Positions 25,529 through 33,887 of a stretch of 64,000 nt of DNA are shown here, one piece after another (the first letter of the stretch is position 1; the number at the start of each line of letters is the position of its first letter). Under the pieces are notes generated by a model. The model was not told the DNA's origin, did not search any database, and saw nothing but the letters and a program-made list of their open reading frames with translations. Where the stretch lies: NCBI GenBank assembly GCA_033854175.1, contig JAWOKN010000158.1, positions 39,358 to 103,357 of the forward strand, written 5' to 3'. The DNA is from DATKPE01 sp033854175. GTDB lineage: Bacteria > Bacteroidota > Ignavibacteria > UBA10030 > SZUA-254. The translations under genes were made by a program, and so were the position numbers.

Positions 25529-27544
25529 TTACCTCCTGGGGCTCCGGTGTTCATGCCGTCGTGTAAGGGAGTCCAGGCTTTGTTGTGCTGGTCCAATGTG
25601 CAGTGCCGTCGCACGGCGCAGATAGTCTTCCGCCTCGTCGATCTTCCCCTCGTCCGCCAGCACGATGCCGAGATTGTACATGGCCTCGCCGTAGGAGCTG
25701 TCACCGCTCAGTGCGCGCCGGTAATAGATTTCAGCAAGCTTGTTATCACCTTGCTGTGCATAAACACTCCCAAGGTTATTTAATGCGCTCGAATAGGTCG
25801 AGTCGATTGACAGGGCTTTCATATAATACTGCGCCGCGTTGGAAATATCGCCGCTGTTAAAGTATGCGTTTCCCCTGTCAACGCAGTAATTTCGATACAG
25901 TTGCCGGGCGGTGGTATCCAGCGGTATCGCCCGAATCCATTCTTTATACACATTTTCGATGTCGGTTAGCCGTGTAGGGACAAGCTTTTGATAATTGGAT
26001 ATCAGATTTTCATACGCGCGGATGTCATCCGGGTACTCTACCTGAAATTTTTTCCATACCTCAATGGCGTTCTCATCCTCGTGGATCTGATGATAATACT
26101 GGGCCAGATTGAGAGACGCGGTATAGTAGGCACCGTGGGACAGTGTGCGTTTATCGAATATTGTCGAATAGCGACGAATCGTCGCACCGGGATCAGCGTT
26201 GACAAGCCAGAAGCCGGAAGAATGCAACAAGAGTACAATAATGAGAAAAAGGAGTGTGCGGACAGTCCTTCTATCGGCCCCTTCAGCCGAGCGGACTGTG
26301 AGATACAGGGGGATGATGAAAAAGTCTGCTGCAAAAACGTCCCAGTCCCTGACTGCGCCCAGATCGAACTTGAGAACAAACAGACCGGCCCCGAGCGCTG
26401 CGAAGGAAGAAAGAAAAAATATCCCCATGTCACGCCGTACGAGCGTGGAATCGACTCCACGGTGCCGCAAAAGCGGAATCGCTATGAGGAGTGGCAATCC
26501 CATGAGGATACCATAATTCAAAAGATCGCTAAAATGATACGGTGAGAACAATGTGTATGCCTCGGTCATCATATCGGCCGCGTTTGTGCTTGGGCTCAAT
26601 GGCAGATAATGATGATGTGGAACCGTGGTTGTGTAAGGATCAATGTCAAAACCGATCGCGATGAGTATAAAGAGCAGAATACTGAATGCGATGCCAAATC
26701 CGCCGGCAACGCTCACCCAGCCGCGGAGCTTGACTTCTCTGTACGCGACATACATCAGGGAGGGAAGGAGGAGGGTGTTCATATAATGCGTGAGGAAGAG
26801 AAGCAGATAGCAGATGGTCAGGGCCCAGAACGGAATTTTCCCCCTTAGGGTGAGTACAGCAAGGAAAATATAGAGTGCAAGGACGAATAGGGTGACAGCA
26901 TACGTCTCAATGTATCCGAAAAAGAGCTGCATGGTCGGCATCGCGAGGACTGAAAGGAGACCGAGCAGGCGGGCCATGGGATCATCAGTCATAAACCGAA
27001 GGGTGGAGTACACCAGCAGAAGAAATCCTGCTTCAAGGAGCAGTTCTGCACCTAGATATCCCTGCAGAAATCCCTGATATGTCGAAGGAAAACCGATCAT
27101 ATTGAAGAACACCCAGAAATAGCCGGTTGCAAGCGGCTCATCGCGGAAATAGACAGGCGCCGTACCGTGAAAGGCATCGGAAAAATTCTTCACCAGAAAA
27201 AATCCGTCGCCGAGGAGGGGAGCACGGACACGCAGGAAATAGGACAGTCCGATCCAAAGGAGCCCGATAAGCATAAAAGTGGCTGTCGGGTGACGGGTGA
27301 GAAAATTTAACGGTCCGGTGTGGGATGCATCCTGGTTCTTCACAAGGAGGAATCCTGCACACGCGATGAGGATGATTGTGGCAATATAGCACGCACGGGG
27401 GAGAACGCCGAAGAAATCGTATCCCCATGTGAAGATAGTCGGTGAGAGGATCCCGATACCGTACAACATCAGAAGTAAAAACACAAGGGTGAACGGAACC
27501 ACCAGATGATGCCTGTTTCCGATTTTTGCTGTCGAGGGTGCCAC
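25529..27544 (-). CDS. Polytopic membrane protein with C-terminal TPRs, paralogue of the next gene
   Basis: A 671-residue protein of the same design as 23481-25457: many membrane helices up to about residue 450, an external acidic motif LRVRAPLLGDGFFLVKNF, GYIETYAV, RDWDVFAADFF, then TPRs (ALNNLGSVYAQQGDNKLAEIYYRRAL, AMYNLGIVLADEGKIDEAEDYLRRA). The two genes are in tandem, 71 bases apart, and probably arose by local duplication. A GT-C-like glycosyltransferase is the best guess, but only the fold type and repeats are seen directly. The gene upstream encodes a membrane protein with HEAGH. Confidence 0.75.
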   Translation of the reverse strand: MAPSTAKIGNRHHLVVPFTLVFLLLMLYGIGILSPTIFTWGYDFFGVLPRACYIATIILIACAGFLLVKNQDASHTGPLNFLTRHPTATFMLIGLLWIGLSYFLRVRAPLLGDGFFLVKNFSDAFHGTAPVYFRDEPLATGYFWVFFNMIGFPSTYQGFLQGYLGAELLLEAGFLLLVYSTLRFMTDDPMARLLGLLSVLAMPTMQLFFGYIETYAVTLFVLALYIFLAVLTLRGKIPFWALTICYLLLFLTHYMNTLLLPSLMYVAYREVKLRGWVSVAGGFGIAFSILLFILIAIGFDIDPYTTTVPHHHYLPLSPSTNAADMMTEAYTLFSPYHFSDLLNYGILMGLPLLIAIPLLRHRGVDSTLVRRDMGIFFLSSFAALGAGLFVLKFDLGAVRDWDVFAADFFIIPLYLTVRSAEGADRRTVRTLLFLIIVLLLHSSGFWLVNADPGATIRRYSTIFDKRTLSHGAYYTASLNLAQYYHQIHEDENAIEVWKKFQVEYPDDIRAYENLISNYQKLVPTRLTDIENVYKEWIRAIPLDTTARQLYRNYCVDRGNAYFNSGDISNAAQYYMKALSIDSTYSSALNNLGSVYAQQGDNKLAEIYYRRALSGDSSYGEAMYNLGIVLADEGKIDEAEDYLRRATALHIGPAQQSLDSLTRRHEHRSPRR

Positions 27545-27613
27545 GGTTACTTCATCATGTGGTTGTGCGACGGAATTGACAGCCGCGGTGGGTGCCGTCC
27601 GGGTTTTACCGGT

Positions 27614-28291
27614 TTAGAAGGGTTGTTCATTGTCACTTCCGGAAATCTTTTGATCCAGCTCGTCCTCAAGTGTTCGGGCGTCCGCATTCGCAATGGGGGT
27701 CGGCTGTACGGCGGGCTTCGGCGCAAAAAATGTAAAAAGAGCCCAGCCGATGCCGGCCGCAATCGATCCAAGTCCAATAATAAAACCGGAATAATAGGTA
27801 ATGTCGGCGATAGTTCCCGCAGCATCAACGGCGTCCCATTGCATGAGCAGGTTTTTCCAGTCATGCCCGATTGACTCACCGCCCAGCAGGGGAAGCGCCA
27901 TGAATTGTGCATCGCGGATATAGAGGCTGACGTCCATAAGGTTTTCGCCTATCCAGAAGCCTGCGAATGGTGCAGTTTGCGAGCGTTGTTTCAGAGCGAT
28001 TGCAAACCAGATTACGGGGAACATGACCTGCCAGAACGATCCCCCGAGGATATACAAGGTTTTTCCGAACAAGCGGAATAGAAAGTGCCCCGCCTCGTGA
28101 ATCGGGAGAAAGGTGAACATCCGGAAGACGCTGAGAAAAACTGGCCATGGTTGCATGGGGTGGTATTCGAGGAACGTTGTTGCAGCCTGGTAGAAGAAGA
28201 TGCCAAGTACCGCATAAACTCCGAGTCGGAAGGCAAAAGGGACCCAGCGTTCGACGGGATCCTGGTACTTGGCAGACGTTGGAGGGCGCAT
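27614..28291 (-). CDS. Membrane protein with HEAGH motif, possible metallopeptidase
   Basis: A 225-residue integral membrane protein with about five hydrophobic segments. The HExxH motif H65-E66-A67-G68-H69 lies at the start of a membrane segment, in FLPIHEAGHFLFRLFG, as in membrane-embedded M50-type peptidases. The second M50 motif (NPDG) is not present; GHDW near residue 143 is the only other candidate ligand region. The C-terminus is a soluble, charged tail. It heads the minus-strand unit containing the two membrane/TPR paralogues, 69 bases upstream. The family is not one I recognise. Confidence 0.65.
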   Translation of the reverse strand: MRPPTSAKYQDPVERWVPFAFRLGVYAVLGIFFYQAATTFLEYHPMQPWPVFLSVFRMFTFLPIHEAGHFLFRLFGKTLYILGGSFWQVMFPVIWFAIALKQRSQTAPFAGFWIGENLMDVSLYIRDAQFMALPLLGGESIGHDWKNLLMQWDAVDAAGTIADITYYSGFIIGLGSIAAGIGWALFTFFAPKPAVQPTPIANADARTLEDELDQKISGSDNEQPF

Positions 28292-28322
28292 GACCTGTTC
28301 CTGGAGGGATGATGGATGAATC

Positions 28323-29222
28323 TTATGGTTTCATCAGCTCTGCAGTTTCCAGAATCTTCCGGAGCGCCTTCTGCTGGTCAGATGTCAGGGGGAGGAGGGG
28401 ACTCCGGGGGAAGCCACCTTCATATCCAAGTAACGTGCAGGCATATTTCAGACCGGCAATCCCGTAGGTCTCGGTTATTGCGGTGTTTACGGGAAGCATG
28501 CGTTCTTGGAGCATTTTTGCCTCCTCGTGATGTCCACGATCAAACATATTTTTTATTCCCGCGCATTCAGTGGGGGCGCAGTTGGCGAGTGCAAGAATGC
28601 CGGTTTTGATGCCGAGACCGAGAGCAGGATAAAATATTGACGCACTTCCGGCGATGAGGCCGAACTTTTCCTCGACGGAATTCTTGATCGCCACAAGTTG
28701 TGAAAAATTTCCTGCACTGTCCTTCATTCCGATGATGTTCGGATGACGGCTGAGTGTGCGGATAGCCTCAACCGGGATGTTCAAACGGGTAAATTTCGGG
28801 ACGTTATAGATCAGGATGGGGATCTCCACCGCGTCGGCGATCGTCGTATAATGACGGATGAGTGAGGCTTCCGTCATCTGATTTCCATAAAACGATGGGG
28901 TAATGATCAAAGCCGCATGTGCACCAAGTTTTGCCGCCCTGTTGGTTAAATGGATGGTTTCTCTAGTCGATTCAAGCCCTGTCCCTGCCAGAACGGTGCG
29001 GTTCTTCGCTGTTGATGCAATAGTAAGCCCGATGAGCCTCAGTTTCTCGTCTTGATTGAGGTAGACAGCCTCACTATTGGATCCCAGAACAAGGTAACCG
29101 GAGAGCTCTGCGGTGTTCCATCGTTCAATATTCCGCGTAAAAGCATCATAGTCAACATCCCCATTCTCGCGGAAAGGGGTGATGATCGGTGGAATAATAC
29201 CACTGATGGAAATCTGCGGCAC
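28323..29222 (-). CDS. DapA/HOGA-family class I aldolase
   Basis: A 299-residue TIM-barrel lyase of the dihydrodipicolinate synthase superfamily. Visible are the substrate-site GSNSEAVYL, the catalytic Tyr in IYNVPKFT and the Schiff-base Lys in NIIGMKDSAGNF. The long stretches LAGTGLESTRETI, TEASLIRHYTTIADAVEIPI and ETYGIAGLKYACTLLGYEGG resemble mitochondrial 4-hydroxy-2-oxoglutarate aldolase (HOGA1) more than DapA proper: DapA normally has GTTGE where this has GSNSE. It lies at the 3' end of the pyrimidine catabolism block on the same strand. Actual substrate is unknown; a pyruvate- or glyoxylate-forming cleavage is the likely chemistry. Confidence 0.85.
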   Translation of the reverse strand: MPQISISGIIPPIITPFRENGDVDYDAFTRNIERWNTAELSGYLVLGSNSEAVYLNQDEKLRLIGLTIASTAKNRTVLAGTGLESTRETIHLTNRAAKLGAHAALIITPSFYGNQMTEASLIRHYTTIADAVEIPILIYNVPKFTRLNIPVEAIRTLSRHPNIIGMKDSAGNFSQLVAIKNSVEEKFGLIAGSASIFYPALGLGIKTGILALANCAPTECAGIKNMFDRGHHEEAKMLQERMLPVNTAITETYGIAGLKYACTLLGYEGGFPRSPLLPLTSDQQKALRKILETAELMKP

Positions 29223-29318
29223 GATATCCTCCGTTTTTTTTCACAATGATAATCAATCCGATTGTTATGCGCAACCGGGGCAGACCTCCGGAGGTCCAGG
29301 CGCCGCGGGGGGGGTGTT

Positions 29319-29789
29319 TTACAGTTGGAGTGTTTTTCTTTTGAGCAATATATAATCTGACGCAGGCGGAGCATTCCCCTGTTGCCTGATGAGCATCATA
29401 ATCTGAGCCCGGTGATGGATCGCATGATAATTTAATTGAAGGGCGATATCCGTGATCGTGGAGGAGAATCTGCCGCCGTCCGAGCTCTGGTAGATGACCT
29501 CTTTTAGAAGATCGCGTTCGGAACACCCCCTGAGGTATTTCACCCATTGTTCGGTCTGGGATTGCCACAGCGCAGTGCATTCTCCGACTGGATACGCGGG
29601 TCCGTTCCAGGAGAGTGTCGAATCCTTCACCTCGGGCTTGATGCGGTTGAACCACTTCTGTGAGGCGTCGATCATATGGCTGATGAGCCTGGCGGCTTCG
29701 GCATTTGCGGGTAGAGCTTGGACGGCATCGATAATGCGCATCATTGCCGATTCGTTGAACTGAAAAAATTCGATCAGGTATTCTTTCAT
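29319..29789 (-). CDS. DinB-fold protein
   Basis: A 156-residue four-helix-bundle protein of the DinB/YfiT group. The three putative metal His residues are seen in LISHMIDASQKWFNR and LNYHAIHHRAQIMMLIR. Members include thiol S-transferases for mycothiol or bacillithiol and many proteins of unknown role. It lies between the DUF4440 and aldolase genes in the minus-strand catabolic block, and a second DinB gene occurs at 32017-32511. Confidence 0.87.
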   Translation of the reverse strand: MKEYLIEFFQFNESAMMRIIDAVQALPANAEAARLISHMIDASQKWFNRIKPEVKDSTLSWNGPAYPVGECTALWQSQTEQWVKYLRGCSERDLLKEVIYQSSDGGRFSSTITDIALQLNYHAIHHRAQIMMLIRQQGNAPPASDYILLKRKTLQL

Positions 29790-29834
29790 ACTCTGTGGTA
29801 AAATTAGTTGATCATTGGGTGTTTCGGGCTTTAT

Positions 29835-30320
29835 TCATTTCAGCGGTGGAAGTGGAGTGGAGTTTCCGATATCGAGGAGGAATTTCCACGAACCGTCTGA
29901 TTGTTTTTTCCAGATCGTGACATATTTGCCGTTCCGATACACCGGGTGTCCGTTGTTATCAAGGAATTTATATTCATAGATACCTGCGGTGTATCCCAGC
30001 TCGCCTGACCGTGCAACCTCCGCCTGGAGCGGTTTCCAGGTCAGCCTGGTGTCCGGTTGCTCATTTTCGAAGTGTTTGCTGATATTCTCCCTCCCCGTAA
30101 CGATGTTTTGGCCGGCCGGATACAGCGATGCATTCTCGTCCATGTATGCGAGAAAGGCAGCTCCCGTTCCTTTCTCCGAGGATAGTTTGCTGAAGAGTGA
30201 ATCTGTTGTCCGTAACGAGGTGCCTTCATCGTTGGGGCCGGTTGTTTCGTTTTGCTGCGAACAGAGATTGTGATGAAAAAATACCAGCGATATCAGGATA
30301 GACCAGATCATGAGTTTCAT
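29835..30320 (-). CDS. Secreted DUF4440/SnoaL-like protein
   Basis: A 161-residue protein with a signal peptide (about residues 1-21) and an NTF2-like domain: FLAYMDENASLYPAGQNIVTG, YTAGIYEYKFLDNNG, GKYVTIWKKQSDGSWKFLLDIGN. The last motif, KxxDGxWKxxxDxxN, is characteristic of DUF4440. It sits 63 bases downstream of the dihydropyrimidinase gene on the same strand. No catalytic role can be read from the sequence. Confidence 0.85.
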   Translation of the reverse strand: MKLMIWSILISLVFFHHNLCSQQNETTGPNDEGTSLRTTDSLFSKLSSEKGTGAAFLAYMDENASLYPAGQNIVTGRENISKHFENEQPDTRLTWKPLQAEVARSGELGYTAGIYEYKFLDNNGHPVYRNGKYVTIWKKQSDGSWKFLLDIGNSTPLPPLK

Positions 30321-30383
30321 ATTTTTCCCTTTGTCACTTTTTATTGCTGCAACCGTAGCATGTGGATCATGGTAAAGGATTGC

Positions 30384-31772
30384 TTATCTCCACGCGCCGG
30401 CAAATGTGGCCCGTTTGATGAACTCCCCGCGCCCGGTTTTGCCAAACCAGGTTCCCCTCTGTGCAATTATTTCTCCGCGGGAAATGATGGTTTCGGCGTT
30501 TCCTTTTATCCTGAAGCCTTCGAACATCGAATAGTCGACACGCATGTGGTGAGTTTTCGCCGAAATGATATGCTCCTGAAGAGGGTTCCAGATGACAATA
30601 TCAGCGTCCGATCCCGCCGCAATTGTGCCTTTGCGGGGGTACATACCGAACATCTTTGCAGGTGTCGTCGAAGTGACTTCCACCCAGCGGTTAAGGGAGA
30701 ACCGTTTTTTGTTTACGCCGCCCTCGAATAGCAACTGCATCCGGTTTTCGATGGCCGGTCCGCCGTTCGGTATTTTTGTGAAGTCATCGCGACCCAGCTC
30801 TTTCTGCTCTTTGAAGCAGAATGGACAGTGATCGGTGGAGACGATCTGGAGGTTGTTGTTTTTGATCCCCTCCCAGAGTTTATCCTGATGCCATTTTTCG
30901 CGAAGAGGGGGGGTAAAAACGTATTTTGCACCTTCAAAGTTCGGACGGTCAAGATCTTCAATCGAGAGAAATAGATACTGGGGGCATGTTTCGGCGTAGA
31001 CCATAAGCCCCCTGTCGCGCGCCTCGGCAACCCGGAGGAGCGCATCGTTTGAGGTGAGATGAACGATGTAGACCGGGGCGCCTGCCATTTCCGCAAGTGC
31101 GATTGACCTGTTGACAGCTTCGGCCTCAGCGGTTGTTGGCCTGGTCAGTGCATGATAAATCGGAGCTTTTTTCCCCTCACTGACCGCCTTCTTCACGATG
31201 ACATCGATTGCACTTCCGTTTTCCGCGTGCATGCAGACCAGCGCGCCGTTTTCCGCGGTTTTGCGGAGTGCCTTAAAAATCGTGGCGTCATCTGTCATAA
31301 GAACACCGGGGTACGCCATGAAAAGTTTAAAGCTGGTTACACCCTCCCGGACCATGTCATTCATGTCCTCAATATGCGCGTCGGGCATATCCGTGATGAT
31401 CATGTGGAGGCCGTAATCGATACAAGCTTTTCCCTCGGCTTTTTTCCACCAGATGTCGAGTGCATCACGCATCTTCATGCCCCTGGATTGTGTCGCGAAG
31501 TCGATGATGGTGGTTGTTCCACCGAATGCAGCCGCACGGGTGCCCGTTTCAAAATCGTCGCTCGACGTCGTGCCACCGAACGGCATGTCGAGGTGCGTGT
31601 GGACGTCGATGCCGCCGGGGATGACGAATTTCTCCCTTGCATCGATGATCGTGTCTGCTTGATTTGGCAGATGCTGACCGATTGTGGAAATCTTGTCGCG
31701 CTCGATAAAAATATCAGCCGTATAGTCCTGCTCTGCGGTGATGATCCTTCCGTTTTTTATGAGTGTCGACAT
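30384..31772 (-). CDS. hydA: Dihydropyrimidinase (D-hydantoinase)
   Basis: A 462-residue cytoplasmic amidohydrolase that opens dihydrouracil or dihydrothymine to the N-carbamoyl-beta-amino acid, the second step of reductive pyrimidine breakdown. Zinc-site motifs are GIDVHTHLDMPFGG, the carboxylated Lys in TSFKLFMAYPG (about residue 150), CMHAENG, PVYIVHLTS and STDHCPF. Length is as expected for bacterial hydantoinases. AGGAG precedes the ATG at 31772. It is on the same strand as preA, preT, the ureidopropionase, the aminotransferase and the semialdehyde dehydrogenase, but separated from preA by a DinB gene and a 244-base gap. Confidence 0.95.
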   Translation of the reverse strand: MSTLIKNGRIITAEQDYTADIFIERDKISTIGQHLPNQADTIIDAREKFVIPGGIDVHTHLDMPFGGTTSSDDFETGTRAAAFGGTTTIIDFATQSRGMKMRDALDIWWKKAEGKACIDYGLHMIITDMPDAHIEDMNDMVREGVTSFKLFMAYPGVLMTDDATIFKALRKTAENGALVCMHAENGSAIDVIVKKAVSEGKKAPIYHALTRPTTAEAEAVNRSIALAEMAGAPVYIVHLTSNDALLRVAEARDRGLMVYAETCPQYLFLSIEDLDRPNFEGAKYVFTPPLREKWHQDKLWEGIKNNNLQIVSTDHCPFCFKEQKELGRDDFTKIPNGGPAIENRMQLLFEGGVNKKRFSLNRWVEVTSTTPAKMFGMYPRKGTIAAGSDADIVIWNPLQEHIISAKTHHMRVDYSMFEGFRIKGNAETIISRGEIIAQRGTWFGKTGRGEFIKRATFAGAWR

Positions 31773-32016
31773 GAACCGGTCTCCTACGAAAATTTTAAAA
31801 AGTTAAGGAAAAATCGAGTAAATATCACTTTTCGCAGCTTCCTGCCGTCCAGAAGAAATTGCTGATCACTGTTGCTGAAATGTGAATGTCAGAAAGGAGG
31901 GTCAAAAGCCAAAAACCGGAAATCGATCCTCAAATGAAAATCTGTACTGAACGATGCTCCAACTTCTGGCTTCTGACCGCTCATTTCTTATGCCTAATGG
32001 TCAATCCCCAATGTCA

Positions 32017-32511
32017 TTACATCCATGGTTCATCCGCCGTCGGACCATAGATGGATGGCACCTTGCCATCTGCCATGCGCAGGTAGATCGAGAACTGCCC
32101 CCGGTGATGAATCGTATCCATCAGCATGAGCCAGAGAATGTCGGCGCTTCTTCTGTCGCCCATGGTTTTTGGGGCGATCATGAACTTGAGCATTTTGTTG
32201 AATTCTGCGTCGGTCATCTTTTTCAGCTTTGCTGCATTTTCTTTGTGCGCCTTTTCGTATGCCGCGATGACCTCCTTCATCGTTGGGGGCGTTTTTGGCC
32301 GGTTCATGAAATCAAACTGTCCGGTCAGCGCGCCATCAACAAAGACCGTTTCCTCAGTGACCATTCTCCAAGCCAGCTCTTTCGCCTGCGGGCATTTGCC
32401 ATGTGGTTGCAGACCATGCTTGTCGTTCGGGTATGCCTTGAGAACCTTCAGCGTGGTTTGAAACTCCCTTTCCCAGTTTTGTATAAATTGCTCCCTCTCC
32501 GATGTTGCCAT
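32017..32511 (-). CDS. DinB-fold protein
   Basis: A 164-residue DinB/YfiT-type four-helix-bundle protein. The start at 32511 is chosen for the AAGGAGCG at good spacing; a longer frame to 32553 has none. Putative metal His residues are in KELAWRMVTEE (partial) and MLMDTIHHRGQFSIYLRM, the latter being the typical C-terminal DinB motif; the first-helix His of the classic triad is not clearly present. It is located between preA and dihydropyrimidinase, on the same strand, so it is probably part of the same transcription block. Role unknown. The 244 bases between it and the dihydropyrimidinase gene show no clear gene. Confidence 0.85.
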   Translation of the reverse strand: MATSEREQFIQNWEREFQTTLKVLKAYPNDKHGLQPHGKCPQAKELAWRMVTEETVFVDGALTGQFDFMNRPKTPPTMKEVIAAYEKAHKENAAKLKKMTDAEFNKMLKFMIAPKTMGDRRSADILWLMLMDTIHHRGQFSIYLRMADGKVPSIYGPTADEPWM

Positions 32512-32576
32512 AAAGAACGCTCCTTTCGTATTGATGGTTGTTGATGTATACATGATGGATTTGTGTTTTTAGATTT

Positions 32577-33887
32577 CTAATCTATCTGAATTCCATGCTT
32601 CTCCTGGAACTGCCGCAACAGTTCCCATGTAAGGGGTTGGGGAACCTGTCGTACGAGTTCATTCCACGAAAGTGTCTTATTTCCGTCGTCTTTTCTGATC
32701 ATGGTAATGCAGTTGTCGACAGGGCAGACAAGCGAGCACAGGGCGCACCCGACGCAATCCGCCTCCCTCACCCTTGGCAGTGGTACACCATCGTGAGGAA
32801 CGAGGTCGATGCACTGGTGTGCCCCGTCCTCACAGGCGATATGACAGAGGTTGCACCGGATGCACGTTGTCTCGTCGATCTGTGCCACGGTTTTATAGAG
32901 GAGATTGAGGTTCCCGAAGTCGGAGAGGCGTGAAAGGGATTTTCCCCGAAAATCCTCGATGGAATGGAATCCCTTCTCTTCCATCCAGTTTGTCAACCCT
33001 TCCGTAAGATCGTCGATGATGCGGAAACCGTAATGCATCACCGCTGTGCATATCTGGATGCTCGTTGCCCCGAGGAGAATGAATTCAGCGGCATCACGCC
33101 AGGTGGAGATGCCGCCGATACCTGAAATCGGGAGGTTGATTTCAGGATCGTTTGCGACCGCTGCCACCATGTTCAGGGCTACCGGTTTTACTGCGGGGCC
33201 TGCATACCCGCCGTGACCGCCCTTCCCATCCACAGACGGACGTATCTCAAACGAGTCAAGGTCGACGCCCATGATGGTGTTAATCGTATTGATGAGCGAT
33301 ATTCCGCGGGCGCCCCCCTTCTTTGCGGCTCTGGCGGGAAAACGTATGTCGCTGACATTCGGCGTGAGCTTGACAAGCACCGGGATGGTTGAAACCTCAG
33401 TCACCCATTCGGTGATCATGGCGCAGTATTCAGGCACCTGGCCGACGGCGGATCCCATCCCCCGTTCATTCATCCCGTGGGGGCAGCCATAATTGAGTTC
33501 AATACCGTCGCAGCCGGTGTCGATGGTGCGTTGGACGATGTCGTGCCATATTTCCCGTTTCGACCGGACCATGATGGAGACAACGAGGGCACGGTCGGGC
33601 CAGAGCCGCTTAGTTTCCGCGATCTCTTTAAGATTTGATTCGACGGTCCGGTCGCTGATGAGTTCGATGTTGTTTAAACCGATGATCTTCTGGCCGTTGT
33701 AGTCAAGTGCGCTGTACCGGTTGACGGTGTTCATCACCGGTTCACCGATGGTTTTCCATACGGCACCGCCCCATCCTTGTTCGAAGGCTTTGCATACCTG
33801 ATATGCGGAGTTGGTCGGCGGTGCCGATGCAAGCCAGTAGGGGTTTGGCGATGGTATTCCAGCGTAATTGATTGAGAGATCGGTCAT
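32577..33887 (-). CDS. preA: NAD-dependent dihydropyrimidine dehydrogenase, subunit PreA
   Basis: A 436-residue flavin and iron-sulfur subunit that reduces uracil or thymine to the 5,6-dihydro form. The N-terminal TIM barrel is dihydroorotate-dehydrogenase-like (FMN), with ELNYGCPHGMNERG carrying the catalytic Cys. Residues about 335-410 contain two 4Fe-4S motifs, CIRCNLCHIACEDGAHQC and CVGCALCSLVCPVDNC. Domain order is the same as in E. coli PreA and in the C-terminal part of mammalian dihydropyrimidine dehydrogenase. Its start overlaps the preT stop by 4 bases, so the two subunits are translationally coupled. Confidence 0.96.
   Translation of the reverse strand: MTDLSINYAGIPSPNPYWLASAPPTNSAYQVCKAFEQGWGGAVWKTIGEPVMNTVNRYSALDYNGQKIIGLNNIELISDRTVESNLKEIAETKRLWPDRALVVSIMVRSKREIWHDIVQRTIDTGCDGIELNYGCPHGMNERGMGSAVGQVPEYCAMITEWVTEVSTIPVLVKLTPNVSDIRFPARAAKKGGARGISLINTINTIMGVDLDSFEIRPSVDGKGGHGGYAGPAVKPVALNMVAAVANDPEINLPISGIGGISTWRDAAEFILLGATSIQICTAVMHYGFRIIDDLTEGLTNWMEEKGFHSIEDFRGKSLSRLSDFGNLNLLYKTVAQIDETTCIRCNLCHIACEDGAHQCIDLVPHDGVPLPRVREADCVGCALCSLVCPVDNCITMIRKDDGNKTLSWNELVRQVPQPLTWELLRQFQEKHGIQID

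Noticed and set aside
29283..29296. 14-base palindrome GACCTCCGGAGGTC between the aldolase and DinB genes
   Set aside because: Perfect but short, GC-rich and alone; no T-run and no second copy noticed, so chance is likely.
31773..32016. 244-base gap between dihydropyrimidinase and the DinB gene examined for a regulator gene or riboswitch
   Set aside because: No coding frame with start site and no obvious paired structure could be supported.
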